64,000 nt of DNA from Ligustrum vulgare (lineage: Eukaryota > Streptophyta > Magnoliopsida > Lamiales > Oleaceae), in contig OY743181.1 of the NCBI GenBank assembly GCA_963555705.1, positions 30,384,513 to 30,448,512 on the forward strand. Direction: 5' to 3'. Positions 35,058 to 45,500 of this stretch are shown here, piece by piece. The translations under genes and the position numbers were made by a program. Positions within the stretch are counted from its first letter, which is position 1; every line of letters begins with the position of its first letter. The notes below the pieces were generated by a model. It searched no databases and had not been told where the DNA came from. It saw only the letters and a program-made list of their open reading frames with translations.

Positions 35058-35094
35058 ATATAGATATAGAGATATAGATATAGATATAGATTAG
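35058..35094. repeat. (GATATA)n microsatellite
   Basis: Repeats of GATATA with slight variation. Confidence 0.8.
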
Positions 35095-35501
35095 ATGGAT
35101 TGTTCATATTAGTATAATCTATAGTTGTAAGTAAGTGCTCATTTAATTTAAACCATGGTACTTAAAGAAACCTTTTTTTCCATTGCAGTCTTATTTTATA
35201 AAATGAGTTTTTGACGTTGGATTAATTTAATATTGTTTCATATAGTCATTGAACCAATTGTATTTACTTGGTTTGTTATCCAATTATATTCATCTTTATT
35301 AGTCATCCAATATTATATATGTCCATCCAGTGACGAATCCAGAAAATCAATCCAGCATGAGCGGATTTGTTCCAGCACGAGCGGACACTATAAGGTAAGA
35401 GGAAAAAAAATTCGCCACCAAAATTATAAGGTAATTTTTATTTTTATTTTTTTGGCGGATCCAACTCGAGCGGTCGAACGCCCTCGCCAAGGGCTGGATC
35501 T

Positions 35502-36134
35502 GATGGCAATAATACCCACGAACCCGATGGAGACCCGATATAAATGGGCGGGGATTACCCAACTAAGTGGGTTCGTGGGTAGGGTATGGAGGTAAATTTT
35601 AAAACCCGACATGGATATGGGTCGGGTGTGGGTTTTACTACAATACCCATACCCGACCCGCATACCCATTAATTTTCTTTAAAAATTATAGAATTTAAAA
35701 CAAAAGTGATTGTTTAAAAAAAATAAAAAATAAAATAAAAAATAGAACCCAAATATCTATTGACATTGTTATCTTTTAAACCTTAATATGTTTAAACTAT
35801 TGACTTTGTTAACGTCTAAAAATATTGTTCAAATTCGCTTGTATAATTTCCACATATAACAAGCTTTTTTCAACTCAAATTCAAGTGAAACCCAATATTT
35901 AATTGATTCAAGTTAATCCGGAGCACCTATAACCTATTTATAGTCTAAAAAATAATAAAAAAAATAAATAATTAGTAATGGGTTTTAAATGGGTATAGAA
36001 GCAAACCCGCCTCCGACCCGCACCCGACCCGCAATTTTTAAATGGGTATATGGGTAGGGTATGGAGATTGTAAATATTTAGTGGGTAGGGTACGGGTTTG
36101 GCAAACCCGACCCATACCCGACCCATTGCCATCA
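35502..36134. mobile_element. hAT-like non-autonomous element
   Basis: 633 bp, ends GATGGCAATAATACCC and GGGTATGGGTCGGGTTTGCC-type inverted sequence ending ATTGCCATCA. Flanking 8 bp CTGGATCT (35494-35501) and CTAGATCT (36135-36142) match at seven of eight bases, fitting the hAT target-site length. Subterminal regions are arrays of GGGTAGGGTATGG and ACCCGACCC. No transposase. Confidence 0.8.
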
Positions 36135-36329
36135 CTAGATCTGTCCTTGTGTCCATCGTGAAAATACGTAGAGTTGTTGTGGAATATTTACTTTCAATGT
36201 TTTAATATGGACGTTTGAAGATTATAATACTATATCTTTGAATTGAGGCATCATATAATTCTTCTAATATTTAGCATTATGTTGAGGGTTTTTGACAGCT
36301 TTGTGGTATGCCCTGAAACACACGAATTA

Positions 36330-36425
36330 TCCTATTTAAAATCCTCATATCATGAGGTCAAGGAATCGAATTCATGGGAACTAGTCCAGCCAGTTGGGAC
36401 GAAAATCTCCTTCAAATGGGAAAAG
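36330..36425 (+). pseudogene. Possible copia reverse-transcriptase scrap
   Basis: A short frame reads EVKESNSWELVQPVGTKISF, resembling the copia N-terminal RT segment (NxWELV..P.GxKxIxxKW). Too short to be sure. Confidence 0.3.
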
Positions 36426-36873
36426 TTCGTGTGTTACGGAGATGCCACAAGGCTGCAAAAAGAAAAAAGAAAAAAAAAATGTAACACGTTACTTTTAATT
36501 TCTAATCCTATCCTATCTTATAACTAATTATAATAATTTCTTGACCATTTTATTTGAATAATATAGATAGGACTTTAGAATTGTGACCAATTATCCAAAA
36601 AATTTAATCGATATGATGAATGATCTTTTAGTGCACTTTTAGACATTTGAATAATTGCATTTTCAAATACATAGATATTGAAATGAATAAATGGATCGAT
36701 TGACTATATATAAAAAATTAATTGTATATCAAAAATTTAATATGTCAAATGTGGATTGATAAGCAAACATTTAATTTGACCAAACACACATAAAAAAATA
36801 AAAATAAAATTATAATTTTTAAAATGTCATTTTAATTTATTTTTCTAATTTTGATTCATTAAAATTAATGTGG

Positions 36874-37104
36874 CTACAATGTATGTCGGTTTTCCGAACC
36901 AACAGAATACACGAATTTAGGTGATCCTTCAAAAAATTGTGAGTTTTGCGATACTGTTTTCTGTTTTAAGGAAAGAACAGATAAGCGGTACAATACTTGT
37001 CGATCCCCTAAATTCTCACTAATTTGCATCCTTGGGAAGGTGAAGGTGCTTCTGATGGAAGAATCTTCGCAATTTTTCAAAGATTTTGTTCATGAGAAAT
37101 GAGA
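36874..37104 (+). pseudogene. Helitron Rep/helicase remnant, part 1
   Basis: The plus frame reads NLGDPSKNCEFCDTVFCFKE, then SPKFSLICILGKVKV. This matches the cysteine-containing block of plant Helitron proteins (GDP..C..C.A.FW.EER, then P.FS.CC..GKV.LP). Helitron proteins nick and unwind DNA for rolling-circle transposition. The frame is cut at 37109 by the solo LTR and resumes at 38751. Several normally conserved residues are changed. Confidence 0.75.
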
Positions 37105-37109
37105 AAAGC

Positions 37110-38745
37110 TGATAAGTGTATTTTATTTACTTAATTCTATCCTAAAAGTAGGATTTTATTTGTTTGTTTGAGAATATTTGCTATTCATTTTGCTATTATT
37201 TGTTTACATTTCAGAAACAGTCCCAAAGTCTAGAAAACTAAGGAATTGGAGCAAAATCAAGTCAATTGAATGATAAAAGTACTAAATTGTGCAAATGAAG
37301 AGTTGATGAAGTCAATCATGGTGCAAATTGAAAAAAAATCAAAGAAAGAACCAAATTAAAAGAGATTAGAAGTTCAAGGACTAAAGTATACAAATCAAAT
37401 GAAGAAAGACCAAATCGCAAATACTCAATGATTGATTCGGACTATGATACGATGCTTGAAGAATCCTAGGAGTCAATTGGATGCAATTAGAAGTCAAAAA
37501 GGAATGAAATATGATAAAAATATTACCATAAATTCAATCCAATCAAACAAGATTTTTGGCAGATTTTTAGTTGGACTTTGAGGGATAATTTCGGGGCAGT
37601 AAACGTTAGAAACTAGAAAAATACTATTTTGGGAAGAATTGTATCCATTTAAGTTATCTTTCTAACGCACTTTGAATCATCTCAATCGGATACGGGAATA
37701 GAAAGATATGATCAAAATACTGAATGTTGTGCTGAGGCAAAAAGATCTCCCGCGAAAGTGACTTTCCTTGTTCGGTTGGAACTCTTTTGGAAACCAATTT
37801 GGATGTGATTTTCAGCCACTTTTTGACTTCTACAAATAATGAACATCAAAAACACATTAGGGGTTCCCAACTACTTGAATTGATGCCAAAAAGCTACCCA
37901 AAGGTTGATGAATTCATGCAAAGTCGAAGGCAAGATCAAAGTCCAAGAATCAAGGAGATGACTGGAGTGAATTCTTTTCATTTTTCTTGTAAATTGCCTT
38001 TAATCATGTATCTAGGCTAAGTTTCTAATTGTTAGAATTGTGATGAAACTCTAGTTTTTGATTCCATGTTTTGACTCTATGTTTAATTTATACAATTTAC
38101 GGGTTTGATGCAATTAATTATGTTTCATTTTCATCTATGATTGTGGATGCATAATTATTAATATTTTTGGTATTTTTCTATGTTAGAAAGAGTAGGAAGT
38201 TATTAGACCTTGATTAATTGCCACAAAGTTCTAGAGAGAATAAAAATATATCCATATGCTTTGTGTAATCCAAAAAAGTGTTCATAATTCGTTAATGTTT
38301 TTCTTCATGTTTGGATTGGTCATAGAAATATAGTATAATTCGTTAATGTTTTTCTTCATGTTTGGATTGGTCATAATTCGTTAATGTTTTTCTTGTGGAA
38401 AAATGTTTTTATATATCGCTCGAAAGGGGACATAAATAACTATAGGAACATGGATTTTCAATGCCGCATATATTGTTGTTAAATTTTAGAATCAAACACA
38501 TGGATGATAAGATTAGAGTAGATTCATAATTCTAATAAATTCATTTTATCATTTTAATAAATCAAAATTTCATTACTTTTTAGTTTAATTGTTAGTTTAG
38601 TTTTCAACACAAAATTCAAATCAAAGTTTTCTTTGTTCGGTTAAGGTTATTAATCTAAAATACAATATATTCAATCCTCATGGGAACAATATTCAGACTC
38701 ATATACACTTTATTACTTGCGCGATCCATACACTTGCGGTTAGCA
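37110..38745 (+). mobile_element. Solo LTR, Tat/Athila-like, inserted in the Helitron remnant
   Basis: 1636 bp, TGATAAGTGTA...GGTTAGCA, with perfect 5 bp target duplication AAAGC (37105-37109 and 38746-38750) and no internal region. It shares with the LTRs at 3387 and 9574 a conserved block (about 37658-37722: CTTTCTAACGCA, TTGAATCAT, AATCGGATAC). A tandem TTCGTTAATGTTTTTCTTCA motif occurs at 38289-38395. Confidence 0.92.
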
Positions 38746-38897
38746 AAAGCAAACACTTCAATGATAATATTCAATTGTACAACATGATTTTTTTTCTTTA
38801 CTTCTATGGGAGGGAAAATTGATTCTAGCCTTAATAACGGAAGGGCGACTTCGATATTTTGATTGCACATTAGAAATTATCATTACATTGCTAGTTT
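38746..38897 (+). pseudogene. Helitron remnant, part 2
   Basis: The plus frame reads FTSMGGKIDSSLNNGRATSIF, then IRNYHYIASL, corresponding to the Helitron block FTSMGGKID.SIN.GRGPYVF followed by the H.IGSL segment. It contains a stop. The next piece continues after the hAT-like element at 38899-40418. Confidence 0.78.
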
Positions 38898-38969
38898 GTA
38901 GGGATGACAATAAAATCCACGAACATACAACCCTTTGAGTACCCGACACAAATGGGTAGAAACTAGAAA

Positions 38970-39841
38970 GGGACGTTTGCATAAATACCTATCTTTTTGT
39001 ATCATAATTGAAATTTACTACATTTTAAAAAAAATTGAAATATACTTCAATTTTTTTTTTTCTTTTTGTAAAAATATTGTTTTCATCAAGTATCATGTTG
39101 TAATATTTTCAAAATATCTTATGATACTTATGATACTATCAAATTTTTGGTATCATAACTTGAAACTTTATCAAATTTTTATGATACTTTGGACGAAATT
39201 ATAGTATCACGACTTGAAACTTTGCTTTTTGATTATGATACTTTGTCTCTAATATGACAGTGAAGGACTCCACCGGCGACACTACCAGCCCCACTACCCA
39301 CCTAACCGATACTGTCACCCCCAACCACCATCACCATCACCACCACCACCACCACCATCACCTCCACCAGCACATCACCATGACGTCACCACAACCCCTC
39401 TCTGCCACAGCTGACGACCACCACACCCCACACGAGCATCACCGGTGCTAGTGGAGTCGGACGTGGAAATAGGGCAAGTGTACGGCGGAGGGGAGGAAGA
39501 CATCGCGAAAAGGGGAAAGAAGAGAAAATTCATAACGGCTGCAACAGATAGTATGCAGACTGGATTGAAATCACCACTCCCTTCGATAGAAGCAACGAAC
39601 GGTTTATGAAAAAACTGAACATAAATCAGAAACAGAGGGACTCCATTCGGTGCGGGTGGTGGTGGACTTGTTGGTGGTTCGGTGCGGGTGGTGGGTTGGT
39701 GCGGGGAAGAAGAAGAAGAGCAGCGCTGCAACAACGGCGTAGGCAGTGAAGGATAAGAATGAACGTATTTTTCAATTTTCTTGATCTGAGCAGTATATAT
39801 CAATTTACTAGTTTTTTTGTAGTATACAGTGCAATTTTCCC
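38970..39841. mobile_element. Mutator-like element (possible Pack-MULE)
   Basis: 872 bp flanked by a perfect 9 bp duplication AACTAGAAA (38961-38969 and 39842-39850), the MULE signature length. Ends begin GGGACGTTTGCAT and (reversed) GGGAAAATTGCAC, short imperfect inverted repeats. The centre (39250-39750) is markedly GC-richer than its surroundings, with a CACCAC run encoding His on one strand. This suggests a captured gene fragment. No transposase. Confidence 0.75.
39323..39372. repeat. (CAC/CAT)n trinucleotide tract
   Basis: About 14 CAC/CAT codon-like units inside the MULE; translated as poly-His in one frame but not supported as a real protein. Confidence 0.85.
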
Positions 39842-40418
39842 AACTAGAAATTACCCGACCCAATGAGTTTGTGGGTAGATTTAGAAACTCGACATGGGTA
39901 TGGGTAGGGTATGGGTATTGTTAAAAAACACATACTCAACCCATATACTCATTAATCTTTTTTTTAAAAAAAATTATTGTATTTAAATTTTAACAATATA
40001 TAATTTTGAACAAGTGAATTCTTTGATATTTGCTTATTTTTGTACAATTGAGATCTATTTATTTTTGGACAATGGATGTTGTCATACTTTTACTTCATTT
40101 TGATATTTTTATGTTACGCGGAGATTATTAATTAGTATATTACATGTGAAATTCATGAAAAATTTATAATTAGATACTTATATTATTGTTGAACAAGTAT
40201 TCTATATATACACACACGCACATTACCAATGCCAAAAAAAATTTTAAAAATATTAAAATTAAAATACATAACGGGTTTTAAATGGGTAAAAATGTATACC
40301 CGCACCTGACCCGTCACTCTTAAGTGGGTATATGGGTAAGGTATGAGTATTATAAATATCTAGTGGGTAGGGTATGAGTTTTCCAAACCCGACCATACCT
40401 TACCCATTTCCATCTCTA

Positions 40419-40760
40419 AGTTTAGGGAAGGTCACCAAAGTTAGCTTAATTGTATGTATATGATATTGAACATGAAGTAACAAGTAGGCTATGGGCTATC
40501 GGGTATATGTGCTTGGATCTATTTGTCGCATACGATACAAACGTTAATTTCCTACCTTTTTTTTTTTTTTCATTTTTGTTTTAGACAATACTCCAATGCA
40601 AGCAGGTTGTACAAGGAAATCTTAAATTATTTGAAAAATATGTTGGACGAACACAATGTTCTTGTAAAGCCATTTTGGATGGTCTGGGAATGCATCAGAA
40701 TCAACCTGAAAATGTTAGGATCGAACTTATTTAAAGACGAAATGATAAATGTAGGTGTTA
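40419..40760 (+). pseudogene. Helitron remnant, part 3
   Basis: After the hAT-like element the plus strand has REGHQ, then (shifted) LYVYDIEHEVTSRLWAI, matching the Helitron PKFAQLYIYDTENEV block. An intron-like segment ends TTTTGTTTTAG at about 40584. Then LKNMLDEHNVLVKPFWMVWE follows, matching LxxMLDxxNVLVKSFRMxR. Frameshifts and stops throughout. No terminal CTRR hairpin was identified. Confidence 0.75.
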
Positions 40761-40985
40761 AAACCTTCTGGATAAAGATGACGTCACACTACTCATCATT
40801 GTACATGTCTACATAACAGTGTCAAGAGTTAAGAATTGTGCTAATTTGAAGATATGGAATAAATACAATTACAAAAGAAAATATAAGTGTACGCATTTTA
40901 AAGTTTTCTAGATAATTAACAAAGAAATTACTATTTTATCACATTTAAATTAATCTTAATTAAAAGACAAAAATAAAAAAATAAG
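40761..40985. other. AT-rich spacer
   Basis: No feature recognised beyond the end of the Helitron homology. Confidence 0.4.
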
Positions 40986-40989
40986 AATA

Positions 40990-40996
40990 ATGAGAG

Positions 40997-41031
<35 letters not shown>

Positions 41032-41060
41032 GCTTAAAAAAATAGAAAGAAAATCACTAC

Positions 41061-41143
<83 letters not shown>
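40990..41143. repeat. (GA)n microsatellites with duplicated flank
   Basis: Two GA runs (40990-41032 and 41063-41143), each followed by the same TTAAAAAAATAGAAAGAAAA-type flank (about 41034 and 41144), so the whole block was duplicated. The second run is about 40 units. Confidence 0.92.
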
Positions 41144-41144
<1 letters not shown>

Positions 41145-41699
41145 AAAAAAATAGAAAGAAAATCACTACTCACTTTTTAACCTATGAAGCCAGATTTCTC
41201 AACCTTAGACAATATAACTACTTGAAGCACGTACGTTGAACGTATGGTTCCTATAAAAATGTATGTTATTGCATTTTTATATAAATATTTAATAACATTA
41301 TGAGCATAATTCATAAAAAATAATTTGTAAACTTTCTTTTACCTTTTTGCAAATTTATAATAGGAAACCAAATGAGTAGTTATTCATACTTTTTCAAGGA
41401 GTTGGAGAAAAATAAATAAATATGGATGAAAATCACACCTTATGTTGACACAAGTCAATAGGAATATTACAAATTTAATCATTTTTACTATTGGCTAGTT
41501 GAAATACGTGTGTTGCAAGTACGATACCTATAAGAATGCATGTATCATTGTATTTTAGTTTTTATTAATTTATAAAGTTTTAATACCATTATGAACATAA
41601 TTCATAGTAAACAGTTTTAAAAAGTGGTGCTTTTGAGCATAAATGGACAATGATTCGGGCACTTGAAAATCATCTGGGGTGACAATCAATTAATTAGGA

Positions 41700-42620
41700 A
41701 GCGTTGAAACAAATGTATGAAATTTATGAGTTTAGGAGGTAAATTTGATAATTGAAAAGTTCGAGGACTAAAAATAAATTTTAAAAAACTTACAAAAGAA
41801 GTCTTCATGAATTTGAAAGGATAATGATCAAATTGCACCTTGCAATAGTGAAATGACAAAATAGAAATGAGATATGAAAATTTCATGATCAAAGTGAAAA
41901 TTTTTAGTTGGAGGAAGAAAAAAGAAAAAAAATTAGGGTAACCAAAGGTGGTGCTGACACATGACGATATGAATGTGCCAATATATTGACTCTTTTTATT
42001 ATATTATATTATATATGTAGATATAATTAGGAGAAATGTTGAGCATTTTGGTCATTTTAGCTTACTCCGAATATTTAGAGAGGTAAATTTTGAAATTGAA
42101 AAGTTCGATTAAATCGCAAATTTTAGGAACTTACAAATGATCAATACATCATGAATTTGAAAGAACATTAATCAAATTGTACATTGCAATAGTGAAATGA
42201 TGAAAGAAAAATAAAATGAAAATCAATTGCATGAATTTCATGAGTTAAGGGAGGTAAAATTTGAAATTGAAAAGTTCGATTAAATTGCAAATTTTAGGAA
42301 CTTACAAATGATCAATATGTCATGAATTTGAAAGAACAATGATCAAATTGTACATTGCAATAGTGAAATGATGAAAAAAAATAAAATGAAAATTTGATGA
42401 CCATAATTGGTGTTTTGAGAAGTTGGAGTCAAACTCTTGGAGAAAAAAGAAAAAAGGAAGCCAGTCACATAAATTTGAAAGAAGAATGATCAAATTGTAC
42501 ATTGCAATAGTGAAATGATGAAAAAAAATGAAAATTTGATGACCATAATTGATGTTTTGAGAAGTTGGAGTCGAACTCTTGGGAGAAAAAAAGAACGGAA
42601 GACAGTCACATAATATGGCG
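41700..42620. repeat. Complex local repeats (ATTGCAATAGTGAAATGATG blocks)
   Basis: A block containing GATCAAATTGTACATTGCAA and TAGTGAAATGATGAAA recurs at about 41828 (diverged), 42172, 42352 and 42493. A second block (GATGTTTTGAGAAGTTGGAG) occurs at about 42410 and 42552. Irregular spacing (140-180 bp) suggests serial local duplication. No coding signal. Confidence 0.75.
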
Positions 42621-42639
42621 GCATGTGATGGGCCAAATT

Positions 42640-43180
42640 TAGCGTCTTTTATTAATGTCGTATGTACGTATTCTAGTGATTTTCCCGTGCAATGTCATTT
42701 TAAAGGAAGATACATGTGAGGAAAGACATTTGAATTGGAGCTAATAAATATAAGTAATTTAAGAATAACCATAAGCCTTGTTGCGACAATAGCAGTGACA
42801 AAGATAGATGATTAATAAACATAAAGCGAAGAGCAAAAAGTCTTTACAGTGGTGGAAGAATGACCTTCATTTAAAGCAACCTCGAATAGTTTTTTTGCTT
42901 CATCGTGCTCTTAATAATTTAATACATCCCAACTGATCATGATATGCATTCATTTTTTGCCGGTTTGGTTACTGCACATTCCACTAACTGGTTAGAGAAA
43001 AGAATTGCTTTATCTGAACATGGATTATAATTTATGGAAACTTTGGTTAATAAATAAATAGTGAAAAGGATGCATAATTGACCTTTTTCTGCCTATCTGC
43101 ACTTCTTAAAAGTTGAACAACCTGTCATTTAGAGAGTTGGGAAGCTCATGTAGAAACACTTGCATTGCATACATGATGAA
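42640..43180. other. Intergenic sequence, nothing recognised
   Basis: No frame or repeat of note; may be decayed flank of the exon remnants to the right. Confidence 0.35.
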
Positions 43181-43339
43181 GTGAGGACGCGAGAATTCTT
43201 TTCAAGAGCTCAAGGACATCTTGTCTAGTGGAAACCAAAGAGGCAAGTTTCCTATCACGAGCATCCTAAAGGCTTTTCACAGCAAGATTTGTTAGCAAAT
43301 ACCAATATTTCGAACAAAGGATTGGGGTGCACCGCATTT

Positions 43340-44160
43340 AAACTACTTGTATGGTGAAATCACGGATCGCTCTCATCCCTGAAGGGGAAATGCTATTTTT
43401 AGACAGATCATCGTCCTCGCAAAATGATTCCATGAAACGCCCATTAAGCATGACATTAAATGGAATGCATAGGTGACCCATATTCTGCCTGCCATATGAT
43501 ATTTTCTCATCTTCAAATATGAAATAAAAATTCTCGAGAAATTATTCCCATCTGTCGTATTAGTCCTTACTACAAGAGATTAAATTTCCCTGGTGGGAAC
43601 TCAGAGGGAAATGTCTATAATCCCAAACTCCTTAGCACATTCACCACAAGATGATAACAAATCCGATATAATTTCACGTTGCTTCTGATATTTCAATCAT
43701 GACCCAAAGATGAGCTTCTCATGAGTAGTGCTTGCTTTCAGCGAAGCTCAGTGAAGGCTTCTTCTCTGTGAGTTTGAGCTAAAACTTTTATATGCTAAAC
43801 ATGTTTAAATAATGGAAGAATTGGAGGGTCAGGGACCTTCACAAGAATTTGTCTACAAGCATCCCAAAATATTATTGGATTAATCCCATGAAAGTTAAAA
43901 AATAAATAAATAAATAACAGGTTCAACTACAGAGAAGGATACTTACATGGAAGATGCAGAGTGAGACGCAAATTTGGAAAGCTTGCCTCTTTCAACTTGG
44001 AGCCATGACCGTAGATTAACAGCACTTAGACGTATTTCTTTACAAGACTCAGACGGAAAAAATGTCTTCATGGGACATAAAAAATGAAACAACTCTCAGA
44101 TCTCCACAGTAGCAAGATGAATCATTTCCTTAAAAAAAATCAAAAGTGGGAGTAGAGGTA
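43340..44160 (-). pseudogene. Decayed exons of an unrecognised plant gene
   Basis: The minus strand has exon-like coding stretches. At 44085-43947 a frame reads SCKEIRLSAVNLRSWLQVER, then GKLSKFASHSAS, ending at a strong 5' splice site GTAAGTAT (43946-43939). At about 43880-43800 it reads NIFWDACRQILVKVPDPPIL. At about 43700-43600 it reads QKQREIISDLLSSCGECAKE. At about 43480-43350 it reads NVMLNGRFMESFCEDDDLSK, then SGMRAIRDFTIQVV and a stop. Stops occur in and between the pieces. The order and splice site look like the 3' end of a multi-exon host gene. I do not recognise the family. Confidence 0.5.
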
Positions 44161-44551
44161 AACATAAATAAGAAAACAAAACAATGAATCCTCAACCTAA
44201 CCACAATTATATTAAGCTAAACACTCTTCTGATTCGAATCAATTCACAGAATCAATTCACAAAAACAACGGTCCAAATCCCCTTTTGGGGGTTCTCTAAA
44301 TAATCATAATCTGATATTTTTACGGGACAAAAAAGGGGTTCTTTGCAAGTCACAAAATGTTGAAAACCAGATGTTTTCCAAAAGCTTTAACTCCTACCAA
44401 GAAAATATAAAACTTGAGCTTACAAATAAAAGACAGAAAAATAGCATTAAAGGCGAAAAAATCACATAAGATCTCCTCCAGAAATGTCAACCAAACCACA
44501 TTTAAGGCAACGCCTTACAGGATCTCCTAAACATTAAATAAAATAAATTGG

Positions 44552-44800
44552 CCTCACATAAAGCAAGAGAGTGGGAGTTACTATTTCAAAACAGTTTCTT
44601 TTATCTACAAATGAACCTCATCTTCAATAAATATTGGAAGTTCATTAATGACTTAGCCAAAGATAAATGGACCTCACACAAAGCAAGAGAGTGGGAGTTA
44701 CCGAGTTACTATTTCAAAATAGCTTCTTTTATGTACAAACAAATGAACCTCATCTTCAATATATATTGGAAGAACATTAATGACTTAGCCAAAGATAAGG
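44552..44800. repeat. About 121 bp direct duplication
   Basis: The stretch starting CTCACATAAAGCAAGAGAGT is repeated from about 44673 with a 6-12 bp expansion. Both copies include AATGAACCTCATCTTCAATA and TGACTTAGCCAAAGATAA. Confidence 0.88.
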
Positions 44801-44805
44801 ACTAA

Positions 44806-45500
44806 AGGTAGAACATTGAAATCATGTTATCCTATATATCCTCCCTCCACCCTTCTCTCTCCATGATCCTTCTTCAAAAGGAATTTCTTGTTGGCTTCAG
44901 AAAAATTTAACCCATAAACCATAAGTAAAACATCAAACATCATTCCAGGTGGAGTGACTTGAACATACTCATGAATAAAGTAATGTGAAGAAATCTAGTT
45001 GAGAGAATGAATAATTGTTGTTCAAATTGTGATACTTCCTTTTAATTTAATGATTTAAAATACTTTAATTGTGGATATTGATAATATTTTATGTTTTGTG
45101 AAATAGATGAAAGAATTGGATCAAATTGGATTCAATGAAACAAATTGAGTAAAAATGATTTTGAAACTCAAAAATTGGCCATTTTCTTTTGAGAAGAAAA
45201 AGGCCCAACCGACTTGAGCTTTGGCACAGCACTTTAATTGGGAGAATATGCCACAATTGGATTTTGTTTTGGTTTTTGGACCAACCAAGGACGACACTTA
45301 AATTTGAGAAGGAAAGATAGACTACACCAACTTGGGGGAATTTTGGAGGCAATTTTGGGCTCAAATATCGGACCAATTAAAGGTTGGTGGAGTTTTGGAA
45401 GAGGCCCAAGAATTGGACTTGTTTTTGGGAACCAACCTAAAGTCGGCAGCAAGGGATTTTTGGAGAGAATTCCAGCAACACATTTTTTTGGGGGAGGAGC
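44806..45500. other. Left flank of the tandem array
   Basis: Non-coding. At 45180-45490 it is richer in GG and contains GGCCCAA and TTGGACCAACCAA patterns, perhaps from another old element. GGAGC (45496-45500) directly precedes the first LTR and would be the left target copy of the array; the right copy is outside the window. Confidence 0.4.

Larger units (their letters stand above)
38899..40418. mobile_element. hAT-like element (non-autonomous) inserted in the Helitron, carrying a MULE
   Basis: Ends TAGGGATGACAAT and (reversed) TAGAGATGGAAATGGG form imperfect inverted repeats. GGGTAGGGTATGGG/ACCCGACCC subterminal arrays occur at both sides (39860-39930, 40270-40400). The 8 bp flanks share only AGTTT, so the target copy is decayed. 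Without the internal MULE it is about 640 bp, close in size to the element at 35502-36134. Confidence 0.68.

Noticed and set aside
35331..36160. Larger element around the hAT (CAGTGACGAATCCAG flank)
   Set aside because: No matching inverted end could be found on the right side.
39254..39451. Poly-His frame
   Set aside because: Comes from a CAC/CAT repeat in the MULE; no other support for a protein.
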